A stretch of DNA of 64,000 nt from Anoxybacillus sp. J5B_2022 (GCF_026847645.1 NZ_JAPSMC010000003.1:28945-92944); one strand, 5' to 3'. Counted from the first letter of the stretch, positions 20,278 through 29,467 are shown. Translations and numbers: made by a program. The notes: a model not told the origin generated them from the letters alone.

Positions 20278-20518
20278 AGCGCACTTTTTCTTCGACTTTT
20301 TGGCAAATTTCTTCCGCCGTTAATCCGCTCGCTTCGATCACGGCGCCTGCGGTGACAGCGTTTTGAATGCCCATAACGTTTACGTCTTGCCCGGTCACCA
20401 CGCAGCAGTCACACCCTTTCGCATCGCTTTCTTGCCGAAGCGGAACGACTTCGTGTCCTCTTTCTTTTAATGCCATTTGTACATTCGTTAATGATGGTTC
20501 TACACCAATTTTTGCCAC
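20276..20518 (-). CDS. ykuS: UPF0180 family protein YkuS
   Basis: An 80-residue protein with [20 protein letters not shown] at the start, a [15 protein letters not shown] core and a Cys-Asp-Cys-Cys motif (KGCDCCVV), as in UPF0180. Function is unknown. Several starts overlap AGGAGG (20524, 20521, 20518); the GTG at 20518 gives the best spacing and the conserved MAKIG beginning. It is downstream of dapL, as in B. subtilis. Confidence 0.8.
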   Translation of the reverse strand: MAKIGVEPSLTNVQMALKERGHEVVPLRQESDAKGCDCCVVTGQDVNVMGIQNAVTAGAVIEASGLTAEEICQKVEEKVR

Positions 20519-20575
20519 CACCATCCACCTCCTCCGTTACATAATGTGTCTGAATAGAGGTGGAAATATACAAAG

Positions 20576-21697
20576 TTAATTGTTTCCTTTCCATGAAAGA
20601 TACGCTGTCAACAACGAAATCGCTTTGTCGATCGCGCGCTCGTCCGGCGTCAATTTCGCATGGTGCAAGCCGTACGGTGAATCAACGCCGAGCCAAAACA
20701 TAAACCCAGGAATTTTTGCAAGCATATAGCCAAAATCTTCCCCCGTCATCGCTTCTTTGCAGCGAACGACTTTTATATTAGGAAGTTGCTCCGCAAATTC
20801 AATGAATTCGGTTGTCAGCACTTCATCGTTATCGACTTGATGATACATGGAGCCGTAGTCAATCGTCGCTTCGCACTGATAAGCGATTTCGATCCCTTTT
20901 ACGATCGCTTCAATTCGCTCTTTTACTTTTTGCATCGATTCAACCGATAACGTGCGAATCGTTCCTTCTAAACGCGCGCGTTCGGCAATGACATTTTGGA
21001 CCGTTCCCCCAGAAATTTTCCCGATCGTGATGACGGCGCTATCAAGCGGATCGACGTTGCGAGCAACAATCGATTGCAGCTGCGTCACAAGCGTGCAAGC
21101 CGCAACGACCATATCATTAGCCAAATGCGGAAATGCCGCATGGCCGCCTTTTCCTTTTAAATCAATAAACAGTTCCGATGTATTCGCAAAGAGCAGCCCT
21201 GGTTTCGTCGCAATCGTACCGACCGGATATTCAGGGGCGATGTGCAACGCAATGATCATATTAGGCAACCATTGCTTCATGGCCTCGCTTTCTAGCATCG
21301 GCAATGCTCCCCCCGGCCCTTCTTCTGCTGGCTGAAAAATGAAAAGTAAATCGTCGCGAATCGGATGATGAACAAAATGCGTCAGCACGCCAAGCGCAAT
21401 GCTCATATGAAAATCGTGGCCGCATGCGTGCATTTTCCCTTCATGCTCGGAACGATATGGCAGCTCTGTTTCCTCAGTAATCGGAAGTCCATCGATATCC
21501 GTGCGATAAGCGATCATTTTCGTCGGTTGAAGGCCGTTGACTTTAACAAAAATGCCTGTCCGCCATGTTTTGATTTCAAGTCTCTCCTGCGGTAATGTCG
21601 CGATATAGTCTAATAAATATTGCTGCGTTTTAAACTCTTGGAAGCCTAGTTCTGGAATTTTATGCAAATCACGGCGAATCGCAACAAACTGGCTCAT
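20576..21697 (-). CDS. dapL: N-acetyldiaminopimelate deacetylase
   Basis: An M20-family metallohydrolase of 373 residues that removes acetate from N-acetyl-LL-diaminopimelate in lysine and cell-wall synthesis. Metal-binding [11 protein letters not shown], the [11 protein letters not shown] catalytic glutamate region, and the dimerisation domain [14 protein letters not shown] are visible. It follows dapH (ykuQ-ykuR order), with patA elsewhere in the window completing the acetyl branch. AAAGGAGAGG precedes the ATG. A terminator lies in the 41-base gap after dapH. Confidence 0.9.
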   Translation of the reverse strand: MSQFVAIRRDLHKIPELGFQEFKTQQYLLDYIATLPQERLEIKTWRTGIFVKVNGLQPTKMIAYRTDIDGLPITEETELPYRSEHEGKMHACGHDFHMSIALGVLTHFVHHPIRDDLLFIFQPAEEGPGGALPMLESEAMKQWLPNMIIALHIAPEYPVGTIATKPGLLFANTSELFIDLKGKGGHAAFPHLANDMVVAACTLVTQLQSIVARNVDPLDSAVITIGKISGGTVQNVIAERARLEGTIRTLSVESMQKVKERIEAIVKGIEIAYQCEATIDYGSMYHQVDNDEVLTTEFIEFAEQLPNIKVVRCKEAMTGEDFGYMLAKIPGFMFWLGVDSPYGLHHAKLTPDERAIDKAISLLTAYLSWKGNN

Positions 21698-21712
21698 TTT
21701 CCCTCTCCTTTA

Positions 21713-21740
21713 CAAAAAAGCGTGGAATTTCTCCACGCTT
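21713..21740 (-). terminator. Intercistronic terminator between dapH and dapL
   Basis: On the minus strand AAGCGTGGA and TCCACGCTT form a perfect 9-bp stem followed by six T. It directly follows the dapH stop and precedes the dapL ribosome binding site. Confidence 0.8.
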
Positions 21741-22452
21741 ATAATTGTCGAAGTTCTTGTTTAATTTCTGTTTTTGCTTTTGTTTTTTCATCAATTTGTT
21801 TAATGACGCGAGCTGGTACACCAGCCACAACCGTATAAGGCGGAACGTCTTCAATAACTACCGCACCTGCCGCAACGACGGCCCCTTTTCCGACGGTCAC
21901 GCCTTCTAAAATGACCGCGTTCGCTCCGATCACAACATCATCTTCTACGATCACCGGTTTCGCAGAAGGCGGCTCAATAACGCCCGCTAACACTGCGCCT
22001 GCTCCGACATGGCAATTTTTACCTACAGTCGCTCGTCCGCCGAGCACAGCGTTCATATCAATCATCGTTCCTTCGCCGATGACAGCCCCGATATTAATGA
22101 CTGCCCCCATCATAATGACTGCGTTGTCACCAATTTCGACTTGATCGCGAATGATGGCGCCTGGCTCGATCCGTGCTTTAATTCCTTTTAAATCTAGAAG
22201 CGGAATAGCGGAATTGCGGCGGTCGTTTTCGACAACGTAATCTTCAATACGGTCTTTGTTCGCTTCCAACGCTTCTTTAATTTCCTGCCATTCGCCAAAT
22301 ACGACACCAGTATTTCCTGTAATAAATGTTTTTGCATTGGCGCCAAAATCAATGCCGTCAAGGCTCCCTTTTATGTATAGTTTGACCGGTGTTGCTTTTT
22401 TGCTATTTTGAATAAAAGCAATAATTTCGTTAGCATCCATCATTTTCATCAT
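21739..22452 (-). CDS. dapH: Tetrahydrodipicolinate N-acetyltransferase
   Basis: A left-handed beta-helix (hexapeptide repeat) acyltransferase of 237 residues that acetylates 2,3,4,5-tetrahydropyridine-2,6-dicarboxylate. After an N-terminal helical domain, residues about 85-215 show repeating hexapeptides such as [20 protein letters not shown] and [15 protein letters not shown], ending [16 protein letters not shown] lies five bases before the ATG. A TTGTCA box with a weak -10 sits upstream. Confidence 0.93.
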   Translation of the reverse strand: MMKMMDANEIIAFIQNSKKATPVKLYIKGSLDGIDFGANAKTFITGNTGVVFGEWQEIKEALEANKDRIEDYVVENDRRNSAIPLLDLKGIKARIEPGAIIRDQVEIGDNAVIMMGAVINIGAVIGEGTMIDMNAVLGGRATVGKNCHVGAGAVLAGVIEPPSAKPVIVEDDVVIGANAVILEGVTVGKGAVVAAGAVVIEDVPPYTVVAGVPARVIKQIDEKTKAKTEIKQELRQL

Positions 22453-22520
22453 CGTATCCTCCTTTTTTGCTCTTATTTTTTTACTTTAACAAAACAAAGT
22501 TCACGCTGACAAGTATAAAT

Positions 22521-22970
22521 TCATCCTTTCGCGTTTAGCCGACGTAGCTGCCGGTTCAACCGCTTTAATACTTCCCGCCTTGTAAAAATCCCTTCAAAAT
22601 AGCCGTTATCATTTTCTACGCAAACAAACGGGTGGTTAACGACTAACTCAATGCCTTTGATAACATGGTCATTCAACATTAACCTTGGAATGTCTTTGTT
22701 CATTACTTGTTCGACTTTCATCGTTTCCAGCCGTTCAAACTCAATTCGTTCCAACCCTAAAATCGCATCCATAATGGCGGTCATGCTAATTAGACCATGA
22801 AGTTTGTACGATGTATCAAGCACTGGGATTGCGGAATATCCTGTCCTTGTTAATACGAGCAACGCGTGGTCTAAAAAATTACCGATTTGTACGTGCGCCA
22901 CTTTGTCCGAAGGAATTAAAAATTGCGCTACCGTCTGATGGAAAAATTCTTTACTATCGAAACTAATCAT
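22521..22970 (-). CDS. darB: DarB/CbpB, c-di-AMP-binding CBS-pair protein
   Basis: A 149-residue protein made of two CBS motifs (about 14-70 and 75-140), matching B. subtilis YkuL, now DarB or CbpB. In B. subtilis the apo form binds the (p)ppGpp synthetase Rel and pyruvate carboxylase, and c-di-AMP releases it. TGYSAIPVLDTSYKLHG and FVCVENDNGYFEGIFTRREV are characteristic. With KtrC it makes a second likely c-di-AMP target in the window. Confidence 0.88.
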   Translation of the reverse strand: MISFDSKEFFHQTVAQFLIPSDKVAHVQIGNFLDHALLVLTRTGYSAIPVLDTSYKLHGLISMTAIMDAILGLERIEFERLETMKVEQVMNKDIPRLMLNDHVIKGIELVVNHPFVCVENDNGYFEGIFTRREVLKRLNRQLRRLNAKG

Positions 22971-23035
22971 GCCCGCTTTCCGCCTTTCTATTAAAAACTT
23001 CCCATCTTCTTTAGTTTACCATACATAACATCGTT

Positions 23036-23071
23036 ACAAAAAAAATAACTACCGCCCTTAAAGCGATAGTT
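23036..23071 (-). terminator. Terminator of abbA
   Basis: AACTATCGC and GCGGTAGTT (one G-U) on the minus strand, followed by A and nine T; overlaps the abbA stop. Confidence 0.8.
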
Positions 23072-23258
23072 CTTCCCGGAGTCGCTCGTACAGTTTTACT
23101 AAATGTTGATAGCGCGCTTCATCGGTTTGCTTTTGCCCGCTTTCCATATCGGCAAGTTCCGAGCTAATAATTTCAAGCGCGTATTGCTGGCTGAACAGCA
23201 CCTCCAATAACAATTGCTGCTCATCTGTAGACAACTGCTCTGCCCATCGTTTTCTCAT
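23058..23258 (-). CDS. abbA: AbbA, antirepressor of AbrB
   Basis: A 66-residue helical protein. The pattern DEQQLLLEVLFSQQYALEII, SSELADMESGQK, YQHLVKLYERLR aligns residue by residue with B. subtilis AbbA (formerly YkzF), including spacing. AbbA is a DNA mimic that is made under Spo0A control and frees AbrB-repressed promoters. The ATG at 23258 is six bases from GGAGGA; the GTG at 23264 overlaps it. Location between darB and ykuJ also matches. Confidence 0.82.
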   Translation of the reverse strand: MRKRWAEQLSTDEQQLLLEVLFSQQYALEIISSELADMESGQKQTDEARYQHLVKLYERLREELSL

Positions 23259-23318
23259 CGACACTCCTCCTTAACAACTATCCACTAGTTATATATTCAA
23301 CGGAGCAAGAAAACAGTC

Positions 23319-23354
23319 CAAAAATAAAAAGCCTTCACCAACGGAAGACTTTTT
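23319..23354 (-). terminator. Terminator of the ykuJ unit
   Basis: On the minus strand AAAAAGTCTTC pairs with GAAGGCTTTTT (one G-U), followed by ATTTTTG. Confidence 0.75.
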
Positions 23355-23424
23355 ACCTTTTGCTTGTACAAATGTTGCGCAACATAAACTGGCAGGCGGG
23401 ACAAACAACCACCGGTTTTTTCAT
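23353..23424 (-). CDS. Small coupled frame after ykuJ, CxxC peptide
   Basis: The ATG overlaps the ykuJ stop (ATGA) and gives 23 residues starting MKKPVVVCPACQ, with a third Cys later (RNICTSKR), then a TAA that falls on the terminator. The overlap suggests translational coupling and the CPAC motif suggests metal or redox chemistry. It is too short for a complete zinc ribbon, so it may be a remnant. I do not recognise it. Confidence 0.4.
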   Translation of the reverse strand: MKKPVVVCPACQFMLRNICTSKR

Positions 23425-23681
23425 CCAATCGCCTCACTTTTCTCATCGAGCAATTCAAAAATTTCAATCGCAATCATATCAATGTTATCGAACTGATACG
23501 TCTTCGGTTTTTTCCCTTTCTCATACACTTCCAACATGTACGTATCCGTTTTCGCTAAATACGTCACGCTGCATCTTTTTTCGCCGTTGATTTCAAAATT
23601 GCGCTGCGGCGCTTCGCTCCCATTCGGTTCTTGCTCGCGAAGTTGCATTAAACGTTGAATAATTCCTAATAATTGAGACAT
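23421..23681 (-). CDS. ykuJ: YkuJ family protein (DUF1797)
   Basis: An 86-residue protein: SQLLGIIQRLMQLRE, FEINGEKRCSVTY and KPKTYQFDNIDMIAIEIFEL match YkuJ, a small alpha/beta fold of unknown function. GGGG lies eight bases before the ATG. Neighbours abbA and ykuI keep the B. subtilis order, with ykuK absent. Confidence 0.85.
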   Translation of the reverse strand: MSQLLGIIQRLMQLREQEPNGSEAPQRNFEINGEKRCSVTYLAKTDTYMLEVYEKGKKPKTYQFDNIDMIAIEIFELLDEKSEAIG

Positions 23682-23756
23682 CCATTTTTCCCCTTTCTTT
23701 CCGAAAACGAACGGTTTATACTGCCATCTGGCTATTGTCCCTCGACCACATTATAA

Positions 23757-23788
23757 CAAAAAGAGCAGCCCTTTCATAGGACCGCCCA
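23757..23788 (-). terminator. Terminator of the small membrane protein gene
   Basis: On the minus strand a 10-bp stem with three G-U pairs (GGGCGGTCCT with AGGGCTGCTC), followed by five T. Confidence 0.65.
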
Positions 23789-23797
23789 TCACGCACG

Positions 23798-24034
23798 TTA
23801 CCATTGCGTATTGATCGCCAAATAAATAATCGATCCCGCCGCCAGCAATCCTGCGAGCAAGTATGCTAAAAGAACAGGGTTGCGAGCATATGGATGCTCT
23901 TGAATTTTTTCGTTCACCGAAGCATCGTACTCCCCTTGCAATTTTTGCCGCCTGCCGAGCGCAATTGTATAAATAAAGCCAATCACCGCAATGAGCAGTA
24001 CAAGTATCGACAAAATAAATGAAAGTTGTGCCAT
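23798..24034 (-). CDS. Two-helix membrane protein
   Basis: A 78-residue protein with a transmembrane helix at each end (about 6-27 and 53-73) and a charged cytoplasmic or external loop (GRRQKLQGEYDASVNEKIQE) between. GAGGTG precedes the ATG by eight bases. No family recognised. It follows ykuI on the same strand by 49 bases and could share its transcript. Confidence 0.6.
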   Translation of the reverse strand: MAQLSFILSILVLLIAVIGFIYTIALGRRQKLQGEYDASVNEKIQEHPYARNPVLLAYLLAGLLAAGSIIYLAINTQW

Positions 24035-24083
24035 CGTCTTTTCACCTCACGCTTACTTTCCCACAAACGCTCCGTTTTATTCA

Positions 24084-25301
24084 TTAGTAATGAGCGTCGT
24101 GTTCAAATAAGTAGCTGTAAGATAAGTCGATGAACAAATAATGGCACTCATCAATCGGATACGAATACGTGCGAATCGTTTCCCCCGTTTCAATATCGGC
24201 GTATAAATCAGAGAGAATGCCCCGCTTCCGCGAACGCATACGAATAATGTTTTCTAAAAAATAAGGCCGCCAGCTCCAGTTTTTCATGTAATACTCCGGC
24301 TGCAATTCCCACGTATCATTTCGTTTAAAAATGTTGGCTGACCGTTGAAACCCGTCTTCATCGCACACATACATACGAAAACAAGCATCTCCTAATTCGG
24401 TGGCGATCGCAACAATCAATTCGTTAAAATCAGCCGATTTTTTGTATTTCGCTAATAATGCCGTTATACGCTGCTGAAATTGCTCCGAAATATTATACAA
24501 TGTTTGCAGCTTTTTCTTTTCTTGTTGAATAAACCGATGGCACTCTTCACGCAAACGTTCTTTCAAAAAATCAGCAGGCAATAATTCCGGTTTCGGCTCC
24601 GCTAAATAATACCCTTGGTAATAACGGCCACCGTTTCGCCACGCGTATTGCAGCTGAAAAGACGCTTCAATGTCTTCGTACAAGAGCGTCGCGCCAATTT
24701 TTCGCGCCAATAACGAAATGGAATAAAGGACGTCTTGATACGAATAGCTTGCTGACGTTTTCCGCAATTCACGCAAATCGATTTTTAAAATATCAGGAGC
24801 CAGTAAGCTAATTCGTTCAAGGTTGCTGCTATGTTCCCCAATATTATCAAGTGCAACGCGAATGCCGTATGTACGAATATACGTTAACAAATGGCTCAGC
24901 TGATCGAAGTCCCCTTTAAAATGCTGCTCATTAATTTCTAACACGATACGGTCAAGCGACAATCCTTTCTCTTCGTATTGAAATAAAAGGGTTAAAAAAG
25001 ACTCGGCGCGATCGATCATTAATAAATTCGCATCGCGATTGAGGAAAATCAATAACCTAGAGTCGCCGTTGGAAAGAAAATGATCGAGCGCTTTTTTCGT
25101 TACCGTTTCATCTACTTCTAGGCGAAATTCTTCCGGAATCGTTTCGTCATGAAAAAACGGTCCTAAGCTATCCACATGCTCTCCTGACTCATATCTTCCT
25201 AATACTTCATACCCGATCACCCGATGTTCATCGGCGCTGAAAATCGCTTGGTAATACGGAATGACATGTTGTAAATTGGCTATAATATCTAACGCATCCA
25301 C
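24084..25301 (-). CDS. ykuI: YkuI, EAL-domain c-di-GMP-binding protein
   Basis: A 405-residue protein with an EAL fold (about 1-250) and a C-terminal PAS-like domain, as in the structurally known B. subtilis YkuI. The signature is degenerate: EVLGR replaces EALVR, while VLEINEQ, ALDNIGEHSS and LKIDL remain. B. subtilis YkuI binds c-di-GMP but lacks phosphodiesterase activity, and a sensor role is likely here. The GTG at 25301 is chosen because AGAGGTG lies six bases upstream; the open frame to 25322 runs through it. Confidence 0.88.
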   Translation of the reverse strand: MDALDIIANLQHVIPYYQAIFSADEHRVIGYEVLGRYESGEHVDSLGPFFHDETIPEEFRLEVDETVTKKALDHFLSNGDSRLLIFLNRDANLLMIDRAESFLTLLFQYEEKGLSLDRIVLEINEQHFKGDFDQLSHLLTYIRTYGIRVALDNIGEHSSNLERISLLAPDILKIDLRELRKTSASYSYQDVLYSISLLARKIGATLLYEDIEASFQLQYAWRNGGRYYQGYYLAEPKPELLPADFLKERLREECHRFIQQEKKKLQTLYNISEQFQQRITALLAKYKKSADFNELIVAIATELGDACFRMYVCDEDGFQRSANIFKRNDTWELQPEYYMKNWSWRPYFLENIIRMRSRKRGILSDLYADIETGETIRTYSYPIDECHYLFIDLSYSYLFEHDAHY

Positions 25302-25385
25302 GGTACTCACCTCTTTTTGCACTCGTCATTTTGCATATTATACCATACGATTCTCCTTCTTTATAAACAAAAAATTGGTGGCATA

Positions 25386-25425
25386 TAAGAAAATGCGCGG
25401 TTTCGTATAACTGAAACCGCGCATT
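25386..25425 (-). terminator. Terminator downstream of fadH
   Basis: A perfect 13-bp stem (AATGCGCGGTTTC with GAAACCGCGCATT), then TTTTCTT on the minus strand. It lies 135 bases past the fadH stop, beyond the structured repeat region. Confidence 0.85.
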
Positions 25426-25440
25426 CCGCTTCGAGAGCTA

Positions 25441-25559
25441 ATCAGTCGCCTCCGCTTTTGCTTTCGCCGTTCGACGTGCACGCACGTCTTCGTCGAAAGC
25501 TTGTGCGTCCGTCGGATGTTTTCTTGGCTTGAGCCAAGGATCGTTCTTCGCTTTTCTTA
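25441..25559. repeat. Structured non-coding region with dispersed repeat copy
   Basis: CAGTCGCCTCCGCTTTT (25443-25459) is the repeat core. Two hairpins follow: GACGTGC/GCACGTC (25473-25488) and CTTGGCT/AGCCAAG (25523-25538), and the end again reads CGCTTTTCTT. It lies between the fadH stop and its terminator, so it would be in the fadH 3' untranslated region. Confidence 0.5.
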
Positions 25560-26327
25560 CTAAAACGGATGTTGGTTGAGCCATTGCCCGCCATCCATCG
25601 TAATGCATTCACCATTAATATAAGCGGCGTCATCCGAAAGTAAAAACGAGGCGAGCGCCGCAATTTCTTCCGGTGTGCCGAGCCGGCCAAGCGGAACACT
25701 AGCCAACGTCCGCTTTGCTGCTTCTTCCGATTCCCAAAGTTTCTCTGCCCCTCCGGTTCGTTCAATCGGGCCAGGGGCGATGGCGTTCACGCGAAACCCG
25801 TACTTTTTGCCCCATTCGACCGCCAGCGTTCTCGTCATCGCTAATACACCTGCTTTCGCGCAAGCCGAATGAATGACACCCGCTCCTGCGTTCCACGCAT
25901 ATGTAGCGACCATGTTAATAATGGAACCTTTTTGCCCTTTTTGAATCCAATAGTTCCCGACTTCGCGGCTGCAATAAAACGTTCCGTTTAAGACGATGTT
26001 AATGACGCTATTCCAACCGTTAATCGACAGCTTTTCCGCTGGACAAATAAAATTCCCAGCCGCATTGTTAATTAACGCATCAATTTTACCAAATTCCGCA
26101 TCCGTTCGTTTCACCATTTCCGCGACAAGTTCTGGGTCGCGCACATCCATGGCAATCGGCAACACTTTTCCGCCCGTCGGCGTTTCGATTTCTTGTTTCG
26201 TTTCTTCCAACGCTTCAAGTCTTCTTCCGGTAATCACCACATGTGCGCCTTCCTCGACAAACCGTTTCGCCATATATTTCCCCATGCCGCTTGACCCACC
26301 TGTCACGATAATCACTTTTCCTTGCAT
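25560..26327 (-). CDS. fadH: 2,4-dienoyl-CoA reductase (SDR), FadH-like
   Basis: A 255-residue short-chain dehydrogenase that removes the extra double bond of unsaturated acyl-CoAs with NADPH. TGGSSGMGKYMAK is the cofactor loop, NNAAGNF the N-A-G motif. The usual Tyr of YxxxK is replaced: the region reads ATYAWNAGAGVIHSACAKAG, as in the dienoyl-CoA reductase subgroup including B. subtilis YkuF. It ends ITMDGGQWLN. GGGGGAG precedes the ATG. Confidence 0.88.
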   Translation of the reverse strand: MQGKVIIVTGGSSGMGKYMAKRFVEEGAHVVITGRRLEALEETKQEIETPTGGKVLPIAMDVRDPELVAEMVKRTDAEFGKIDALINNAAGNFICPAEKLSINGWNSVINIVLNGTFYCSREVGNYWIQKGQKGSIINMVATYAWNAGAGVIHSACAKAGVLAMTRTLAVEWGKKYGFRVNAIAPGPIERTGGAEKLWESEEAAKRTLASVPLGRLGTPEEIAALASFLLSDDAAYINGECITMDGGQWLNQHPF

Positions 26328-26477
26328 GTTTCTCCCCCTTTTATGACTGATTACTCATTCATTTTTATTATACGATGAATAGACATAATTTTCTAACATT
26401 TCTTTTATCGATTTGTTTCTTTTCTATTCGGCTTTTCCCATTTATAATAAAACTAATTGTGAAAGGACGTTGAGAAA

Positions 26478-27356
26478 ATGAAACCAGTCATGACCATGAC
26501 GCGAAGAACATTTCTCCAAAAAAGTATCGCTTCCTTGCTCGGAGGCATCGCGATCACTTCCTTCGGCTATTATTACGCCCGTTTTATCGAGCCAAAGCGG
26601 CTGACGGTCACAAACCACACGATTTACCATCCGTTGATCCCGAAAAGCTTTGACGGCATAAAAATCGTGCAGTTCAGCGACACCCATCTCGGCTATCATT
26701 TTTCGCTCGCCGAGCTGCGCCATATCGTCAATCGAATCAACGACCTTCAACCAGATATTGTTTTTTTCACCGGGGATTTAATGGACAAGCCGAATCAATA
26801 CCATTCCCCGCACGACATCACTCCCATCCTTGCAAAGATTCGCGCTCCGCTCGGAAAGTTTTGCATTTACGGAAATCACGACCACGGCGGATACGGAACG
26901 GATTTATACCGTAAAATTATGACAAAAGCCGGATTCCGTATGCTAGTCAATGAGCATATGTTCATTGAGCAAATCGACCGCAGTAAAATTGCGATTGTAG
27001 GCGCCGACGATTTGATGCTCGGTAAACCGGATTTTGAAAAAATGTTTCAACACATTCCGCCATCGACGTATACGATTTTATTATTGCATGAGCCGGATGG
27101 TGCAAACGAAGCCGCACGTTATCGTGTTCATTTGCAGTTATCCGGCCATAGCCACGGCGGGCAGATTCAACTTCCTTTTATTGGTCCGCTCGTTACCCCG
27201 CCGCTTGCCGTTCAATATTATGAAGGCTTTTATCAAATTCAAGACATGACCCTTTACGTCAATCGCGGTCTAGGCACGACGAGAATGCCGTTTCGCTTTT
27301 TAACACCGCCAGAACTTACCGTGTTTACATTAAAACATGAGCCACCTTCTTCGTAA
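26478..27356 (+). CDS. ykuE: YkuE, Tat-exported metallophosphoesterase
   Basis: A 292-residue calcineurin-like phosphoesterase. The N-terminus has a twin-arginine signal (TRRTFLQKS followed by a hydrophobic stretch SLLGGIAITSFGYYYA). Metal motifs: FSDTHLG, FTGDLMD, YGNHDHGGYG, and HSHGG at the C-terminal part. In B. subtilis YkuE is Tat-exported and wall-associated. AAAGGAC precedes the ATG, and TATAAT lies about 30 bases upstream. Divergent from fadH. Confidence 0.9.
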   Translation: MKPVMTMTRRTFLQKSIASLLGGIAITSFGYYYARFIEPKRLTVTNHTIYHPLIPKSFDGIKIVQFSDTHLGYHFSLAELRHIVNRINDLQPDIVFFTGDLMDKPNQYHSPHDITPILAKIRAPLGKFCIYGNHDHGGYGTDLYRKIMTKAGFRMLVNEHMFIEQIDRSKIAIVGADDLMLGKPDFEKMFQHIPPSTYTILLLHEPDGANEAARYRVHLQLSGHSHGGQIQLPFIGPLVTPPLAVQYYEGFYQIQDMTLYVNRGLGTTRMPFRFLTPPELTVFTLKHEPPSS

Positions 27357-27363
27357 GGCGGCT

Positions 27364-29451
27364 CTATTCTTCGTCTTCGCTTACTCGATATGCCATTTGA
27401 AACAAACATAGCTGGCTATCGATTTCCGGCGCTCCTTCCGCTCGCTCGACATAATGGTAATCCCCTTGTTCGTCTTGTTCCCGCGCTTTCACATTATCGG
27501 TAAGCAATATTGCCAAAATTTTTATTACTCGCTTTTTCAAATGTTCCGCAAAAATCGGCCATAAAATTTCGACCCGTTTTTCCATATTGCGCGTCATCAT
27601 ATCAGCTGATGATAAAAACACTTTTTCCGCCCCGTTGTGATAAAAATAATAGATCCGGCTATGCTCAAGGAAGCGGCCAACGATGCTGCGCACGCGAATG
27701 TTGTCGCTCACTCCCGGAATTTGCGGGCGCAAACAACAAATGCCGCGAACGATTAAATCGATGGTTACCCCTGCCTGCGACGCTTCATATAGTTTCATAA
27801 TTAGCTCTTTATCAGTTAAGGCGTTCATTTTCGCAATAATGCGCCCATTTCCGTATTCGCGATGAAAGCGAATTTCTTCATCAATTAAACGAATAAAATC
27901 ACGACGCAGATCAAACGGCGCGACCGACAAATGATGAAATTCCGGCTTTTCCATATACCCGCTTAAATAATTAAAAAAGTTCGTTGCATCTTCGCCAATT
28001 TCACGGTTAGACGTAATGAATCCTAAATCAGTGTAAAGCTTTGCCGTTGCGTCATTGTAGTTTCCCGTCCCTAAATGAACGAAACGTTCAATCTTTCCGT
28101 GCTTTTGTCGAACGATTAACGTAATTTTGCTATGTGTTTTTAAATGCGTAATCCCGTAAATGACATGGCAACCTGATTTCTCCAACTCTTTTGCCCATTG
28201 AACATTATTTTCCTCATCAAACCGTGCTTTCAACTCCACAAGAACGGTTACTTGTTTTCCGTTTTCCGCAGCTCGTTTCAGCGCTTCAATAATCGGCGAA
28301 TCGCCGCTGACGCGGTACAACGTTTGTTTAATTGCCAACACGTGTGGATCATCGGCAGCATCGGAAATAAAATCAATGACCGGTTCAAACGATTCATATG
28401 GGTGATGGAACAAAAGATCTTGCTCTGCTGCTTTTTCAAAAATATCTTCATCTGAATCTAAATCTTTCGGCGGCTGCGGAATAAGCGTTTCGTATACTAA
28501 ATGTTCTTTATAGGACGACAGTTCTTTATAAAAATGGAATAAAAATGTTAAATCAAGCGGACCGTCGATTTCATATACATCTTTCCGATGAATTTCGAGC
28601 TCATCTAATAAATAATGCAAAATAAACGGATCAAACCCGTCTTTTCTCATTTCTAGGCGGACGGCCGCGCCCCATTTTCGTTTTTTCAGCTCTTTTTCAA
28701 TTTCTTTTAATAAATCGCGGGCACCTTCTTCGTGAATCGTCAAATCGGCGTTGCGTGTAATGCGAAACGGTGTTACCGAAACGACGTCGTATCCTTTAAA
28801 TAATATGTCGATATGTGCCGTAATGACATCCTCGAGCAAAATATAAACAAACTCCTCTTGGTCGGAAGGAAGACGGATAAAGCGGTTTAGCACAGACGGA
28901 ACTTGAACAAGCGCCAATTTTCGCCGTTCATCTTCGTCCTCCTCGTCATCATCAAGCACGATCGCTAAGTTCAAACTTTTATTTGCCAACATCGGAAACG
29001 GTCGGTAAGCGTCCACAGCCATCGGCGTCAGCACCGGAAAAATTTGCTCCGTAAAATACGAATGCAAAAATTCACGCTGCTCGTCCGTTAACTGATCCAT
29101 CGAAACAAATTGAATGTCTTCCGCCTCCAACATCGGCAGCAACACATCGTTATACAACCGGTATTGGGATTTGACTAGCTCATGCACTTTTTCGGAAATT
29201 CGTTTCAGTTGCTGCTTCGGCGTCAAGCCCGCCTTATTTTCTGGCTTGTTAAATCCCGCCTTCACTTGGTCTTTTAACCCGGCCACTCTGACCATAAAAA
29301 ATTCATCCAAATTCGAACTGAAAATCGCTAAAAACTTTAACCGTTCTAATAGCGGATTCCTCTCATCGAATGCTTCTTGCAAAACGCGCTCGTTAAAGGC
29401 GAGCCAGCTTAATTCTCGATTATTGTAATAGTTTGGATTATTAAGTCCCAT
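27364..29451 (-). CDS. ppk: Polyphosphate kinase 1
   Basis: Reversibly makes long-chain polyphosphate from ATP via a phosphohistidine. The 695 residues start GLNNPNYYNNRELSWLAFN (N domain), followed by the head domain and two PLD-like catalytic domains; ITHLKTHSKITLIVR contains the catalytic histidine and HLGTGNYND is a family signature. The frame continues upstream into ppx without a ribosome binding site, so I place the start at 29451, nine bases after AGGG; 29457 is the alternative. It is cotranscribed with ppx, 16 bases upstream. Confidence 0.93.
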   Translation of the reverse strand: MGLNNPNYYNNRELSWLAFNERVLQEAFDERNPLLERLKFLAIFSSNLDEFFMVRVAGLKDQVKAGFNKPENKAGLTPKQQLKRISEKVHELVKSQYRLYNDVLLPMLEAEDIQFVSMDQLTDEQREFLHSYFTEQIFPVLTPMAVDAYRPFPMLANKSLNLAIVLDDDEEDEDERRKLALVQVPSVLNRFIRLPSDQEEFVYILLEDVITAHIDILFKGYDVVSVTPFRITRNADLTIHEEGARDLLKEIEKELKKRKWGAAVRLEMRKDGFDPFILHYLLDELEIHRKDVYEIDGPLDLTFLFHFYKELSSYKEHLVYETLIPQPPKDLDSDEDIFEKAAEQDLLFHHPYESFEPVIDFISDAADDPHVLAIKQTLYRVSGDSPIIEALKRAAENGKQVTVLVELKARFDEENNVQWAKELEKSGCHVIYGITHLKTHSKITLIVRQKHGKIERFVHLGTGNYNDATAKLYTDLGFITSNREIGEDATNFFNYLSGYMEKPEFHHLSVAPFDLRRDFIRLIDEEIRFHREYGNGRIIAKMNALTDKELIMKLYEASQAGVTIDLIVRGICCLRPQIPGVSDNIRVRSIVGRFLEHSRIYYFYHNGAEKVFLSSADMMTRNMEKRVEILWPIFAEHLKKRVIKILAILLTDNVKAREQDEQGDYHYVERAEGAPEIDSQLCLFQMAYRVSEDEE

Positions 29452-29467
29452 TATCATTTTCCCTGCC

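Noticed and set aside
25442..25765. 107-codon minus-strand frame overlapping fadH
   Set aside because: Out-of-frame shadow of fadH running into the repeat region; basic, low-complexity product.
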